From NCBI GenBank assembly GCA_964539095.1, contig CAZIFL010000004.1, positions 1 to 64,000 on the forward strand: a DNA stretch of 64,000 nt, read 5' to 3'. The number at the start of each line of letters is the position of its first letter. Position 1 is the stretch's first letter. Shown piece by piece: positions 43,252 through 51,949 of this stretch. Under the pieces are notes generated by a model, which made no database searches, had not been told where the DNA came from, and worked only from the letters and a program-made list of their open reading frames with translations. This DNA comes from DAIPKP01 sp964539095. GTDB taxonomy: Bacteria; Synergistota; Synergistia; Synergistales; Aminiphilaceae. Both the position numbers and the translations under genes were made by a program.

Positions 43252-43638
43252 GTGCTTTTTACCTTGACTTTGGAAGGGATGCGTTTCCACGCTTTTCATG
43301 GGAGCATGGAGGTGGAGCGGGAGCTTGGGCAGATTCTCGAAATTTCCCTGAGTTTTACCTATGAGCTGGGGACAGGAGAGTTGGAGGATAACCGAAAGGT
43401 TGTCTCCTACGCTCAGGTTTTTTCCTTTGTAGAAAATGTAGTGATGCGCAACAAGTTTGAGGCCATGGAACTCCTGGCTTTTGAGATTGCCAAAAAATTG
43501 CTTTGTACCATTACCTCGGGGCAGGTGGCAGAGGTGGCGATCTCCCGGGGGCAGCTCTATGTTCCGGGAGTTCTGGGCTCTTCAGAGGTGAGCGTTCTTC
43601 TCACCAGAGACGATCTCCTTGAGGAGTGCGGAGAATAG
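43252..43638 (+). CDS. folB: Dihydroneopterin aldolase-like protein
   Basis: 128 residues. FolB fold: LTLEGMRFHAFHGSMEVERELG carries the conserved Tyr/His-Gly and Glu, VVSYAQVFSFVENVV the conserved Tyr, and the C-terminal VAISRGQLYVPGVLG replaces the usual V-x-K-P catalytic Lys segment by Arg-Gly-Gln. The lysine is therefore missing at the expected place, so aldolase activity is uncertain. GTG at 43252 has AAAGGAGGGAG right upstream. Followed after four bases by pgi. Confidence 0.7.
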   Translation: MLFTLTLEGMRFHAFHGSMEVERELGQILEISLSFTYELGTGELEDNRKVVSYAQVFSFVENVVMRNKFEAMELLAFEIAKKLLCTITSGQVAEVAISRGQLYVPGVLGSSEVSVLLTRDDLLEECGE

Positions 43639-43642
43639 TTCC

Positions 43643-44989
43643 ATGAGGGAAGAACTCTTCTCTCTTGCTGCAGGGGGGGCCCTCCTGAACGAGGAGACGT
43701 TGCTTCAAAGCTTTGCCGCCCCATGCAGGGATGCGCACCGGCAGATTCTGGAAGGCTCCCGGGCGAATACCACCGGTTTCGGATGGTATGGGCTTCCTGA
43801 TATGGATCTTAAAGAGCTACGTCACTGTGCAGAGAGATTTGCTTCGGTTTCTACGGTAGTACAGATCGGCATCGGAGGGTCTGCTTTGGGGAGTCTCATG
43901 CTGGAGAAGGCTCTGGCCTTCGCCCCTTCCTCCTCAAGGCCAGCGTTTTTAGTGATCGACAACGTGGATCCCCGGGATCTCTTTCAGCTGGAAGAGACCC
44001 TTGACCCTGCCTCGTCCCTTCTTGTGGTGATCAGCAAGTCCGGAGGGACTGCGGAGACCATGGCGAATTTTCTCTGGATCTTCTCCCTTTTCGAGAAAAA
44101 ACTCGGCAGGGAGGAAGCGCTTCGAAGAACCGTGGTGCTTACGGATCCCTCCTCGGGAATTCTTCGAAATTTTGTAAGTGAGACCGGATGTGCCAGTCTC
44201 CCCATCCCCTCTCTCGTGGGAGGCCGCTTCTCCGTGCTCTCTCCGGTGGGGCTTTTTGGAGCCGCTCTTCTGGGGATCTCCGTCGAAGAGCTTCTGGAGG
44301 GAGCAGGGGCCATGCGCTCCCGTATAGAAGAATCCTCTTGCGTGGAGGAAAACCCCGCTTGGCTCTGGGGGGTGCTTTCGCATTGCCATGAAAAAGAGGG
44401 CCGGAACATCTCGGTCCTCATGCCCTATGCGGATGGGCTTGAGGATTTCGCCGAGTGGTTTGCCCAGCTCTGGGGGGAGAGTCTTGGTAAGGGAGGGCTG
44501 GGGACAACTCCTGTCCGTGCTCTCGGTGCCATCGACCAGCATTCCCAGGTGCAGCTCTACGCAGAAGGTCCGGACGACAAGCTCTACACCTTCGTAGCAG
44601 TGAAGGAGCATGGCCGCGATTACGCCATCCCCGCCCCTCCCGGGACATCTCTCGAAGCCCTCGGATATCTTGAAGGGCACTCCTTCGGAGAGATGCTCTA
44701 TGCGGAGGCCCAGGCCACCGCATCCGCTCTGGTGCAGAAGGGAAGACCGCTCTTCTGGCTCGAACTCCCTAAGCTGGATGCCTATCGCCTGGGGGGATTG
44801 ATCTTCTTCTTCGAGTACGTTACGGCCCTCACGGGACTTCTCATGGGGATCAATCCCTTCGATCAGCCCGGAGTGGAGCAGGGGAAGATTCTTACCTACA
44901 GCCTCATGGGGCGCAAGGGGTATGAAGAGCATGCTCAGGCTGTGGAAGAGCAGCGGAAGATCATGCATAAGCTTGCTTTGAAAGCCTGA
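43643..44989 (+). CDS. pgi: Glucose-6-phosphate isomerase
   Basis: 448 residues, size of the short Bacillus-type enzyme. Interconverts glucose-6-phosphate and fructose-6-phosphate. SIS folds with GIGGSALGSLMLEKA, VISKSGGTAETMANFLW, the LGTTPVRALGAIDQHSQ block with catalytic residues, and the C-terminal GVEQGKILTYSLMG containing the catalytic Lys. ATG at 43643 is four bases after folB. It links GlcNAc catabolism (at 60-64 kb) with glycolysis. Confidence 0.93.
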   Translation: MREELFSLAAGGALLNEETLLQSFAAPCRDAHRQILEGSRANTTGFGWYGLPDMDLKELRHCAERFASVSTVVQIGIGGSALGSLMLEKALAFAPSSSRPAFLVIDNVDPRDLFQLEETLDPASSLLVVISKSGGTAETMANFLWIFSLFEKKLGREEALRRTVVLTDPSSGILRNFVSETGCASLPIPSLVGGRFSVLSPVGLFGAALLGISVEELLEGAGAMRSRIEESSCVEENPAWLWGVLSHCHEKEGRNISVLMPYADGLEDFAEWFAQLWGESLGKGGLGTTPVRALGAIDQHSQVQLYAEGPDDKLYTFVAVKEHGRDYAIPAPPGTSLEALGYLEGHSFGEMLYAEAQATASALVQKGRPLFWLELPKLDAYRLGGLIFFFEYVTALTGLLMGINPFDQPGVEQGKILTYSLMGRKGYEEHAQAVEEQRKIMHKLALKA

Positions 44990-45074
44990 TACGTTTTTTC
45001 TCGAAGAAAATGCTTTGAACAGGGGGCCTGCCTTTGGTCCCCTTTGAGTGTCGAAAGGTGGTACGCAGGGGTAA

Positions 45075-45815
45075 ATGAAGGAATCCACGCTTTTTGTCGA
45101 TGATATAAGCGTTGTCAAAGAGGGAGTTCCCATCCTTCAGGAAGTCACTATTAAGGTTGCCCCCGGAGAAATTGCGGGGGTGCTGGGGCGGAACGGGGCG
45201 GGAAAATCCAGCCTTGCCTATGCTCTTATGGGGGTAGAGCGCTATGCTCCTCTTCAGGGGCGCATCTGGATGAGGGGAGAGGACATCACAGATCTCTCCA
45301 TAACAGAACGAGCGCAGCGAGGGCTAACCCTCGCATGGCAGCACCCCGCCCGGTATGAGGGAATATCCATTCGAGATTATCTGCGGATCTCCTCGAAAAG
45401 TGTCACCGAAGCCTCCATGGAAGATGCTCTTGGAAGAGTGCAGCTTGAGCCTCGGTACCTTGAGAGGATGCTCGATAAAAACCTCTCCGGAGGAGAGCGG
45501 AAACGTATCGAACTCGCCTCTATTTTTCTCATGCAGCCCAGGCTTGCCATACTGGATGAGCCTGATTCGGGGGTCGATCTCATCGCTCTCGTAGAGATCA
45601 TGAATCTCTTTCGGGATCTGGCGGAAAACGGCAACTCCGTGCTTATCATCACGCATCGCGAGGATGTGGCGGCTGCCTGCGACCGCTCCTACCTTATGTG
45701 CGGAGGGCGGGTAGTTCTTGAGGGGAGCGCCGAAGCTGTAAAGCGCTATTTCATGAGCCAGTGCTCTCCCTGCATGGATATCGATCTTGAAAATAGCCAA
45801 GCGGAGGTGCGCTAG
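45075..45815 (+). CDS. sufC: SUF ATPase SufC
   Basis: 246 residues. ABC-type ATPase that drives Fe-S cluster assembly on a SufB/D scaffold in the cytosol. Walker A GRNGAGKSSLAYALMG, Q-loop region WQHPARYEGIS (typical of SufC), signature LSGGERKRIE, Walker B LAILDEPDSGVD and H-switch ITHRED. Two bases before the scaffold gene. No SufS, SufE or SufU lies nearby, as in reduced SUF systems of anaerobes. Confidence 0.93.
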   Translation: MKESTLFVDDISVVKEGVPILQEVTIKVAPGEIAGVLGRNGAGKSSLAYALMGVERYAPLQGRIWMRGEDITDLSITERAQRGLTLAWQHPARYEGISIRDYLRISSKSVTEASMEDALGRVQLEPRYLERMLDKNLSGGERKRIELASIFLMQPRLAILDEPDSGVDLIALVEIMNLFRDLAENGNSVLIITHREDVAAACDRSYLMCGGRVVLEGSAEAVKRYFMSQCSPCMDIDLENSQAEVR

Positions 45816-45817
45816 TC

Positions 45818-46768
45818 ATGCCGTCTGGAGCGAAAGAATATCATGAGCTTGTCGGTATCGCCCGGAAAAGCGGCGATTTTTCTGGGGGATTCGAAGAGGA
45901 GCAGGGGGCGTATGTGGTGCTCCATGCTAACGCCGTCCTCGCCTCGCATACTATTCCCGGCATAGAGATCACCTCTTCGGAGACAGCGGAAGGGCTTGAT
46001 GCCACCATCACGGTTCTGGAAAACTGCCATCTGGAAAAGCCCGTACGTCTCTGCTTCGGCCATCTCGGTACCGAGGGGGTGCAGCGCATCAACAGCACCA
46101 TCCATATCGAAAAGGGGGCTCGGGCCACCTTTCTCTCCTACTGCATCTTTCCCAACGCTGTGGAATTTCTCCACGCCATGGAGGGGAACATCACCGTGGA
46201 GGAGGGGGGGGAGTTCACCTATAACGAGATTCATGTCCACGGCCAGGAGGGCAGAATTGACGTCCGCCCCAAGACGAAGGTGCTCTTAAAGGATCGTGCC
46301 CTCTACCGGGGAGATTTTACCCTCGTGGAAGGGCGGGTGGGGAACCTGGATATTCATATGGAAGTGGTCGCTCAGGGCGAGAAGAGCCGGGTGGAGCTTA
46401 CTTCGAAGGTATACGGAAAATACAACGACTCCTGTAAGGTTCGGGATATCATCCTTCTCTCGGGGAAGGATAGTTCCGCCCTCATCAAGGCTCGGGTAGT
46501 GCTGAAGGATCAAAGCTCCGGAAGCTTCGTGGGGCTCATCGACGGAGCCGCTCCGGGGGCCCGGGGGCATGTGGACTGCGCCGAGGTGGTGCAGGGAGAA
46601 GCCCGGGCGGAGGCCTCTCCGGTGGTACGGGCATCCCACCCTGAAGCGGAGGTTACCCACGAGGCCGCCATCGGTCGCATCGCTAACGACAAAATCGAAG
46701 GTCTCATGGCCAAAGGGCTTGATGAGGACGAGGCTGTGGATATTATCGTTTCGGGGCTTCTCCGGTAA
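45818..46768 (+). CDS. SufB/SufD-like Fe-S scaffold (minimal SUF)
   Basis: 316 residues, shorter than SufB (about 470) or SufD (about 420). It retains the beta-helix core (RINSTIHIEKGARATFLSYC, HVHGQEGRIDVRPKTKVLL) and the C-terminal contact region ASHPEAEVTHEAAIGRIANDKI, followed by the LMAKGLDEDEAVDIIVSGLL helices that bind SufC. Pairs of one SufC and one short SufB-like scaffold have been described as minimal SUF systems in anaerobes. The 3' end overlaps the convergent ttcA by 26 bases. Confidence 0.88.
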   Translation: MPSGAKEYHELVGIARKSGDFSGGFEEEQGAYVVLHANAVLASHTIPGIEITSSETAEGLDATITVLENCHLEKPVRLCFGHLGTEGVQRINSTIHIEKGARATFLSYCIFPNAVEFLHAMEGNITVEEGGEFTYNEIHVHGQEGRIDVRPKTKVLLKDRALYRGDFTLVEGRVGNLDIHMEVVAQGEKSRVELTSKVYGKYNDSCKVRDIILLSGKDSSALIKARVVLKDQSSGSFVGLIDGAAPGARGHVDCAEVVQGEARAEASPVVRASHPEAEVTHEAAIGRIANDKIEGLMAKGLDEDEAVDIIVSGLLR

Positions 46769-47570
46769 CGTCGTTTCTTCGGGAGAGGCGCTTTGCCACC
46801 TTTTTTTCCAGGAAGGGGCTCCAGATATCCTGTGGCTCTCCGTGCAGGAGGGCATGGATGATGTTTGTCCTCAGGGAAGGGATCTCTTGTTCCAGCCGTT
46901 TTACGAGCGTTCTCGCTCTCTCCCTGTGGCTTGTCTCGGCGTGAGGACATTCAAAAGGCACCGGAAGGAGTCCCAGACGCTGGGTCTCCTGAAGAATTCG
47001 CTCCTCCCTGATGTAGACCAGGGGGCGGATAAGGGTGATCTTTGAATTGCTCTGGTAGAGCTTGGGGGAGAAGCAGCGAAAGCGCCCTCCTGAGAAGAGA
47101 TTGAGAAAGACCGTCTCTATGGCGTCATCCTGGTGATGCCCCAGGGCGAGGATGTTGCACCCTTTCTTTTGGGCTATGGAGTTCAGAATCCCCCGGCGCA
47201 TGTTGGCGCAGAAGCTGCAGGGGCTTCTCTCCTCCCTGTTCTGTATGATTGCGAAGATATCATGCCGCTCGTGATGCCACGGAATTCCAAGAGATGTACA
47301 GAGATCCTCCAGATAGGAGGTCTCCCACCTCTTTTCCAGGGGGTCTACGGTACACGCCTCAAGGCTGAAAGGCACCGGGCTTCGCCGTTGCAGCTCCACG
47401 AGGGCAACCAAAAGCAAGAGGCTGTCCTTGCCTCCGGAAAGACCGACAAGAATACGATCCCCCGGGGCGATCATCGAAAAATCTCCCAGGACCTTTCCCA
47501 TATCGCGGCGGAGCTTTTTCCCCAGCTCCTGAAAGGGAAAGGGCGTGTCGAAACGCTGTCGTGGGGTCAT
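46743..47570 (-). CDS. ttcA: tRNA 2-thiocytidine biosynthesis protein TtcA-like
   Basis: 275 residues. PP-loop ATPase that thiolates C32 of tRNA. GDRILVGLSGGKDSLLLL gives the PP-loop, CSFCANMRRG the cluster cysteines, LGHHQDDAIETVFLNLFSGG the second family motif, and PHAETSHRERAR carries the region where TtcA has its third cluster Cys (FECPHAE). The ATG at 47570 follows GAAGAGGAG; a GTG at 47579 is too close to it. The 3' end overlaps the SUF scaffold gene on the opposite strand. Confidence 0.88.
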   Translation of the reverse strand: MTPRQRFDTPFPFQELGKKLRRDMGKVLGDFSMIAPGDRILVGLSGGKDSLLLLVALVELQRRSPVPFSLEACTVDPLEKRWETSYLEDLCTSLGIPWHHERHDIFAIIQNREERSPCSFCANMRRGILNSIAQKKGCNILALGHHQDDAIETVFLNLFSGGRFRCFSPKLYQSNSKITLIRPLVYIREERILQETQRLGLLPVPFECPHAETSHRERARTLVKRLEQEIPSLRTNIIHALLHGEPQDIWSPFLEKKVAKRLSRRNDVTGEAPKR

Positions 47571-47627
47571 CCACACCACTCCTCTTCAGCTCATACATTT
47601 GAATAGAATGAAATGATAAAAAGAATT

Positions 47628-47655
47628 ATGAGTCTCCAGACTCATGCGGTATAAT
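47628..47655 (+). promoter_or_regulatory. Promoter with symmetric operator before degS
   Basis: Perfect inverted repeat ATGAGTCT-CC-AGACTCAT at 47628-47645, ending four bases before TATAAT at 47650-47655. It covers the place where a -35 box would be, and no good -35 match is seen. A repressor or activator dimer bound here would control the two-component operon. Confidence 0.55.
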
Positions 47656-47691
47656 TCATCCGTAAAAAGGAGCTGTGAGGGGGGATCTGTT

Positions 47692-48831
47692 GTGGACAAG
47701 GCGGGGCTGGAACAGTGTCTTCAAGAAGTTCTTGTCCATGTGGATGAATCACTGCAATATAGCATAGAAAAGGTCTCCTGGGTACAGGAGGAGTCCTTTT
47801 CCCGCTACCAGGCAATTCTCAAGACCTTAGACGCTCTCAAGCACGAGATCGAAGATGTCATCCAGTCCCATTCCCGAATTGATAGACTGTGGCGACAATC
47901 CCGGCAGCGTCTTCTCCGAGAGTCCCGGGAGGGATCCCAGGATAGCCAGCGAGATGCCTACGATGAGGCGGAACAGCTTATGTTCCAAAAGGGCAGGGTT
48001 GAAGAACGAGAGAAGATGCTCTCTCAAAGACGGAACGATTTGCAGCGAGAGCAGCGTCATCTCGAAAAGATCATGCAAACCAGCAAGGAAATGGTAGAAA
48101 AAATGCAGGTGGCTCTCGAACTCATTCACGCGGAGAAGGAGCGGAGCGCCGCTCACTCCTCCCGGGATGCCGAAGTCATCCACTCTGCTCTTCGCCTCTT
48201 TGAACGGGAACAAGCCTGGCTTTGCCGGGAGCTTCACGACGGCCCCATCCAGGAGATGGTTGCCACCATGCTCATGACGGAGCTGGCGGAAAAGCTCTTT
48301 GAAAAGGATAATCCCCGGGGAGCGCTGAAGGAAGTACAGGGGATTCGGGGAGCTTTGGAGGGTTGCCTTGGAGGGCTCCGCTCTCTTCTGTGGCGGTTCC
48401 GCCCGGGAGGTGTTGGCGAAAGCCTCCGGGAGGGGCTTTCTCTCATAATGCGGCAGGCAGAAAAGCGGTACGGTGCTCTCTGCAGCCTTCACTGGGAGGG
48501 GCCTTCCCCGAGCTTTTCTGCAGAACGCACGGCCAACCTTTTCCGAGTTGTTCAGGAGGCCATGCTCAACGCCGTCATAAAGGGGAAAGCCCGAAACTTC
48601 TCTCTAAAGGGAAGCGTCTGCGAAAAGGATAACCGCCTGAATCTCACACTGGAAGATGATGGTACGGGATTTGATGTCTCCCTGGCAAAACAGAAGGCGC
48701 GGGATCGGGGCTCCTATGGGCTCATAAATATGGAAGAGCGGGTTCGCATTGATGGGGGTTCCTTTTTTGTAGAGAGTGTTCCGGGGAAGGGAACCCGAAT
48801 AGAGATCATGCTGCCCCTTCAGGAGGGATAA
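47692..48831 (+). CDS. DegS-type sensor histidine kinase
   Basis: About 379 residues, cytosolic, no membrane helix. The N-terminal half (1-170) is a long coiled coil rich in Glu, Arg and Gln. The HisKA_3 dimerisation domain has His182 in LCRELHDGPIQEMVATML, and the HATPase domain shows VVQEAMLNAVIKGKA and EDDGTGFDVS then GLINMEERV. These are features of DegS/NarX-type kinases. GTG at 47692 follows GAGGGGGG; the first in-frame ATG lies upstream at 47644, before the ribosome site. It is six bases ahead of its regulator. Confidence 0.87.
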   Translation: MDKAGLEQCLQEVLVHVDESLQYSIEKVSWVQEESFSRYQAILKTLDALKHEIEDVIQSHSRIDRLWRQSRQRLLRESREGSQDSQRDAYDEAEQLMFQKGRVEEREKMLSQRRNDLQREQRHLEKIMQTSKEMVEKMQVALELIHAEKERSAAHSSRDAEVIHSALRLFEREQAWLCRELHDGPIQEMVATMLMTELAEKLFEKDNPRGALKEVQGIRGALEGCLGGLRSLLWRFRPGGVGESLREGLSLIMRQAEKRYGALCSLHWEGPSPSFSAERTANLFRVVQEAMLNAVIKGKARNFSLKGSVCEKDNRLNLTLEDDGTGFDVSLAKQKARDRGSYGLINMEERVRIDGGSFFVESVPGKGTRIEIMLPLQEG

Positions 48832-48837
48832 GATCGC

Positions 48838-49521
48838 ATGCAGACAATTCGTATCGTCGTTGCGGATGATCACCGTCTTTTCCGGGATGGCCTCTGTCGG
48901 CTCGTGGAGATGGAACCGGATATTCTTGTGGTGGCCGAGGCCAGAGATGGTATTGAAGCCATTGAAAAGGTCAAGGAGCATGCTCCGGATATCCTTCTTG
49001 TGGATGTCAACATGCCTCGCATGGACGGTATCCAGGCCATCCAATCCCTGCGAAGAACCCAGGATATACGGATCATCGCCCTCACCGCCTTCGATGACGA
49101 AGAGCACGTTCGGGCTCTCGCAAGCGCGGGTATTCACGGATATGTCCTGAAATCCTCGGGGATTATGGAGCTTCTTACGGCGATACGTATGGTGGCTCGG
49201 GGGGAGACCTACGTTGATCAAAGAATTGCCGGCCGCATGCTGGGCCCCATCGTTTCGAACGATGAGTACCAGTTTGACATGATTGCAGATCTTACCCCTA
49301 AGGAGACCGAAGTGCTCTATTGGCTCTCTCAGGGGATGAAAAATAATGAAATTGCCACAAAGATGGTTCTTTCCGAAAAAACGGTGAAGAACCACGTAAG
49401 CCATATACTCAAAAAGCTCGATCTTCAGGATAGAACCCAGGCGGCGGTTATGGCATGGCGTATAGGGCTTGTGCATGAATACTCCTATTTTTCTCGGGGC
49501 ATGGATGCCCCTTCCTGTTAG
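48838..49521 (+). CDS. NarL/DegU-family response regulator
   Basis: 227 residues. Receiver domain with VADDHRLFRDGL and phospho-Asp56 in ILLVDVNMPRMDG, then Thr in ALTAFDDE and Lys in GYVLKSS. LuxR-type DNA-binding domain LTPKETEVLYWLSQGMKNNEIATKMVLSEKTVKNHVSHILKKL. It is the partner of the kinase directly upstream. Targets are unknown. Confidence 0.93.
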   Translation: MQTIRIVVADDHRLFRDGLCRLVEMEPDILVVAEARDGIEAIEKVKEHAPDILLVDVNMPRMDGIQAIQSLRRTQDIRIIALTAFDDEEHVRALASAGIHGYVLKSSGIMELLTAIRMVARGETYVDQRIAGRMLGPIVSNDEYQFDMIADLTPKETEVLYWLSQGMKNNEIATKMVLSEKTVKNHVSHILKKLDLQDRTQAAVMAWRIGLVHEYSYFSRGMDAPSC

Positions 49522-49633
49522 CGTGCCCTCTAACATTCCCTCGTTTTCTTGCTAGAAGTTTGTGTCAATTGATATATTACCTGGATCCTTCTCTAGTTTG
49601 CAGAAAAGGACTCAGGACTACGGAGGTGTTACT

Positions 49634-50233
49634 ATGAAAATTATGCTCAATAACGAGGAGTGGATTCCTTCGGACTCTTCCCAAAACAGCCGAGAGTTAA
49701 TTTGGAAAGATCTGCAAGCACACCTCTCTTCTCAGGGTGAGGTTCTTCACTCCCTTGAGGTGGATGGCGAAGAGATGCTTCCCGAAAACTTTCTTCAGAT
49801 TTCCGGAGATCACGAATTTGTTCTGAAGACCAAGCCGATACGTCTCCTGGTTCGTGAATCCCTGGAGGAAAGCCACCGCTACCTCCCCGCCCTTCTCAAG
49901 GGATACGAGAGTATCGCGAATAAGCTTGAGGAAGAGAAAACTAAGGAAGCTCTAGAACTTATGCAGCAGGCTTTTGAGGGGACCCAGTGGATTCTGGGTG
50001 TTACCCAGAATTGTCAGGTGCTTCTCGGAGAATCCTCCTTTTCGGATACCGAGGAGGGGAAACGTATTCAAGACGGCGTCTCTCAGGCTCTTGAGAAGAT
50101 GGAAAAAGCCTTGGAAGAACAGCGTTTCTTTGAAATGGCCTTTCTTCTCAGAGAAGAACTGATCCCCCGGCTAAGCGCCTTCGAAGAATATACCCAGAAA
50201 CTGTATCTTCTTGCCATGTCGGAAGTTCAATAA
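49634..50233 (+). CDS. Unknown protein, helical and acidic
   Basis: 199 residues, unrecognised. Residues 1-70 are mixed beta (MKIMLNNEEWIPSDSSQN, LHSLEVDGEEML), and residues 75-199 are predicted helical and acidic, with EESHRYLPALLKGYESIANKLEEE. ATG at 49634 has CGGAGGTG nine bases upstream. No signal peptide or membrane segment. It follows the response regulator after 112 bases and may be part of its regulon. No function is claimed. Confidence 0.7.
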   Translation: MKIMLNNEEWIPSDSSQNSRELIWKDLQAHLSSQGEVLHSLEVDGEEMLPENFLQISGDHEFVLKTKPIRLLVRESLEESHRYLPALLKGYESIANKLEEEKTKEALELMQQAFEGTQWILGVTQNCQVLLGESSFSDTEEGKRIQDGVSQALEKMEKALEEQRFFEMAFLLREELIPRLSAFEEYTQKLYLLAMSEVQ

Positions 50234-50319
50234 GTTGAGATCATGAGGGGAAAACTCCTGAAAATGAAAAGCACCGTTTTAATGCGGTCTCTCCGTCCTT
50301 ATGAAAAAGGATTGTATGT

Positions 50320-51384
50320 ATGTCGGTCCGAAAAGGATTAGCCTTTTTTCTGGGTCTTTCTCTTGCGGTAAGCATTCTGGTGCTTGCATTTACCGTAGAT
50401 GCCTCTACAATCTCCATGATCCTGGGGGCAAAGAAGAGTGCTCTTTTTCTGGCTCTGGGGATTATGCTCTGCGCATGGAGCTGTGATGCCTGGCGCTTTA
50501 TTCTCATCGCCCGGGCAGCTGGAGAGAAGGTCTCCTTTCGTTTAGGCATTCTTCTGACGTGGCTGCACTACTTCGGATGTGCCATCACTCCCATGCAGGG
50601 AGGGGGGGGGCCCTTCCAGGTCTTCATCCTCTATAAAAACGGCATATCCATCGGCAAGGGTGTGGCCATCACCCTTACCCGAACTCTCCTCACCCTCTTT
50701 CTGCTCGGGTTCGTGGTACCCATAAGCGTCTTTTCCTACCCGGAACTTTTTCAGGGAAGGATGCTGCTTAAGGGGATCTTTTTCTGGGTAGCCTTCTTCG
50801 TCTCCGCCTCCTGGATCCTTATAAGCCTGAGCATCTTCCGTCCCCGGTTAATCAAGCGTTTCGCCGGGGCACTTGTCTTCGTGCTGAACCGGTTTGGGCT
50901 GCTCAAACGCCGCTACATCCTCCGGGCGGTTCGTAGAATTTATGGAGAGATTGATGAGTATAATAAGATATTCCGCCTCTTCTTCTCTACCGGAAGGGCC
51001 TCCTTTCTCTGGGCCATTGTCTTCTCCTGTCTTCACCTGCTCTGTTTTTTCTCAGTGCTCCCCTGTCTCATCTGGGGGGTAGGGCTTCCTGTGCACTTCG
51101 GGGAGGCCGTGGTGGTTCAAGGCATGTTCATGTTTCTTCTCTACTTCGTCCCCACTCCGGGAGCGAGCGGCGTGGCAGAAGGAGGAGGAGCGGCGATCTT
51201 CAAACTCTTGGTTCCCTGGAATCTTGCGGGAGTCATGGCCATCGCCTGGCGTTTCTTTACGGAGTACCTCGCCATATTCATGGGTGCCATTGTGGCGGTG
51301 AAGCTCCTCGGATGGGGAGAGGCGGAGAAGCTGCTCCAGGGAGAAGAAAAGGAGATAGAGGGTGGCACCTCTGAAAAACCTTAG
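50320..51384 (+). CDS. UPF0104/LPG-synthase-like flippase-domain membrane protein
   Basis: 354 residues with about eight membrane helices. Matches the lysylphosphatidylglycerol-synthase transmembrane region family: HYFGCAITPMQGGGGPFQVFILYKNG is the hallmark loop, and YFVPTPGASGVAEGGGAAIF the second. There is no catalytic C-terminal aminoacyl-transfer domain, so it is a stand-alone flippase-like or lipid-handling protein. Its 3' end overlaps the next gene by 23 bases. Confidence 0.85.
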   Translation: MSVRKGLAFFLGLSLAVSILVLAFTVDASTISMILGAKKSALFLALGIMLCAWSCDAWRFILIARAAGEKVSFRLGILLTWLHYFGCAITPMQGGGGPFQVFILYKNGISIGKGVAITLTRTLLTLFLLGFVVPISVFSYPELFQGRMLLKGIFFWVAFFVSASWILISLSIFRPRLIKRFAGALVFVLNRFGLLKRRYILRAVRRIYGEIDEYNKIFRLFFSTGRASFLWAIVFSCLHLLCFFSVLPCLIWGVGLPVHFGEAVVVQGMFMFLLYFVPTPGASGVAEGGGAAIFKLLVPWNLAGVMAIAWRFFTEYLAIFMGAIVAVKLLGWGEAEKLLQGEEKEIEGGTSEKP

Positions 51385-51949
51385 TGCCGCACTGGGAGCC
51401 TGGGCCTTTCGATTTCGCGGAGGTCTCTGGACCCTCTTTTTTCTCGGGGTCTTTTTTGTCGCGCAACCGAATGTTCTAACCTTTCTCTGCGGGCTTCCCT
51501 TTGTTCTGCTCGGGCAGGGCATTCGCTTCTGGGGGGCGGGATCTATCTGCCGCTATCGGGGAGAGGTGGTGCAGGCGGAGCAGCTTGTCACCTGGGGCCC
51601 CTTTGCCTGGCTGCGTAATCCTCTCTATCTTGGGAACGGCCTTATTGGGTTGGGATGGAGCCTCATGGCGGGAATGCCTCTGATCCTTGTGCTTTACGCA
51701 CTTTTCTTTGTTCTTCTCTATCCGGGGATCATCATCCCCCACGAGGAGAATTTCCTGCAGCGTACCTTTGGAGATGCCTATTCTCGTTATCGGGAGAGAA
51801 CCCCCATGCTCTTCCCCCGCAGCCTGAGGCCTCCAAATTCCTGGCGGGGCCCCTTCAACGGGGAGATCCTCTGGAAGAGTGAGCGGCACTCCCTCTACGT
51901 CACTCTCGGGGGAACGGCGCTTTTCCTCTTAAAAATCTTTCTGGCATAA
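51362..51949 (+). CDS. Isoprenylcysteine carboxyl methyltransferase-like membrane protein
   Basis: 195 residues with four to five membrane helices. The conserved C-terminal pattern VTWGPFAWLRNPLYLGN and HEENFLQRTFGDAYSRYRERT is the SAM-binding signature of the ICMT/PEMT superfamily. Bacteria without prenylated proteins use members to methylate lipids or unknown substrates. GTG start, overlapping the flippase-like gene, so the two probably act together in the envelope. Confidence 0.8.
   Translation: MAPLKNLSAALGAWAFRFRGGLWTLFFLGVFFVAQPNVLTFLCGLPFVLLGQGIRFWGAGSICRYRGEVVQAEQLVTWGPFAWLRNPLYLGNGLIGLGWSLMAGMPLILVLYALFFVLLYPGIIIPHEENFLQRTFGDAYSRYRERTPMLFPRSLRPPNSWRGPFNGEILWKSERHSLYVTLGGTALFLLKIFLA

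Noticed and set aside
45021..45043. Hairpin AGGGGGCC / GGTCCCCT after pgi as a terminator
   Set aside because: Short stem, only a three-base T-run; support too weak to list.
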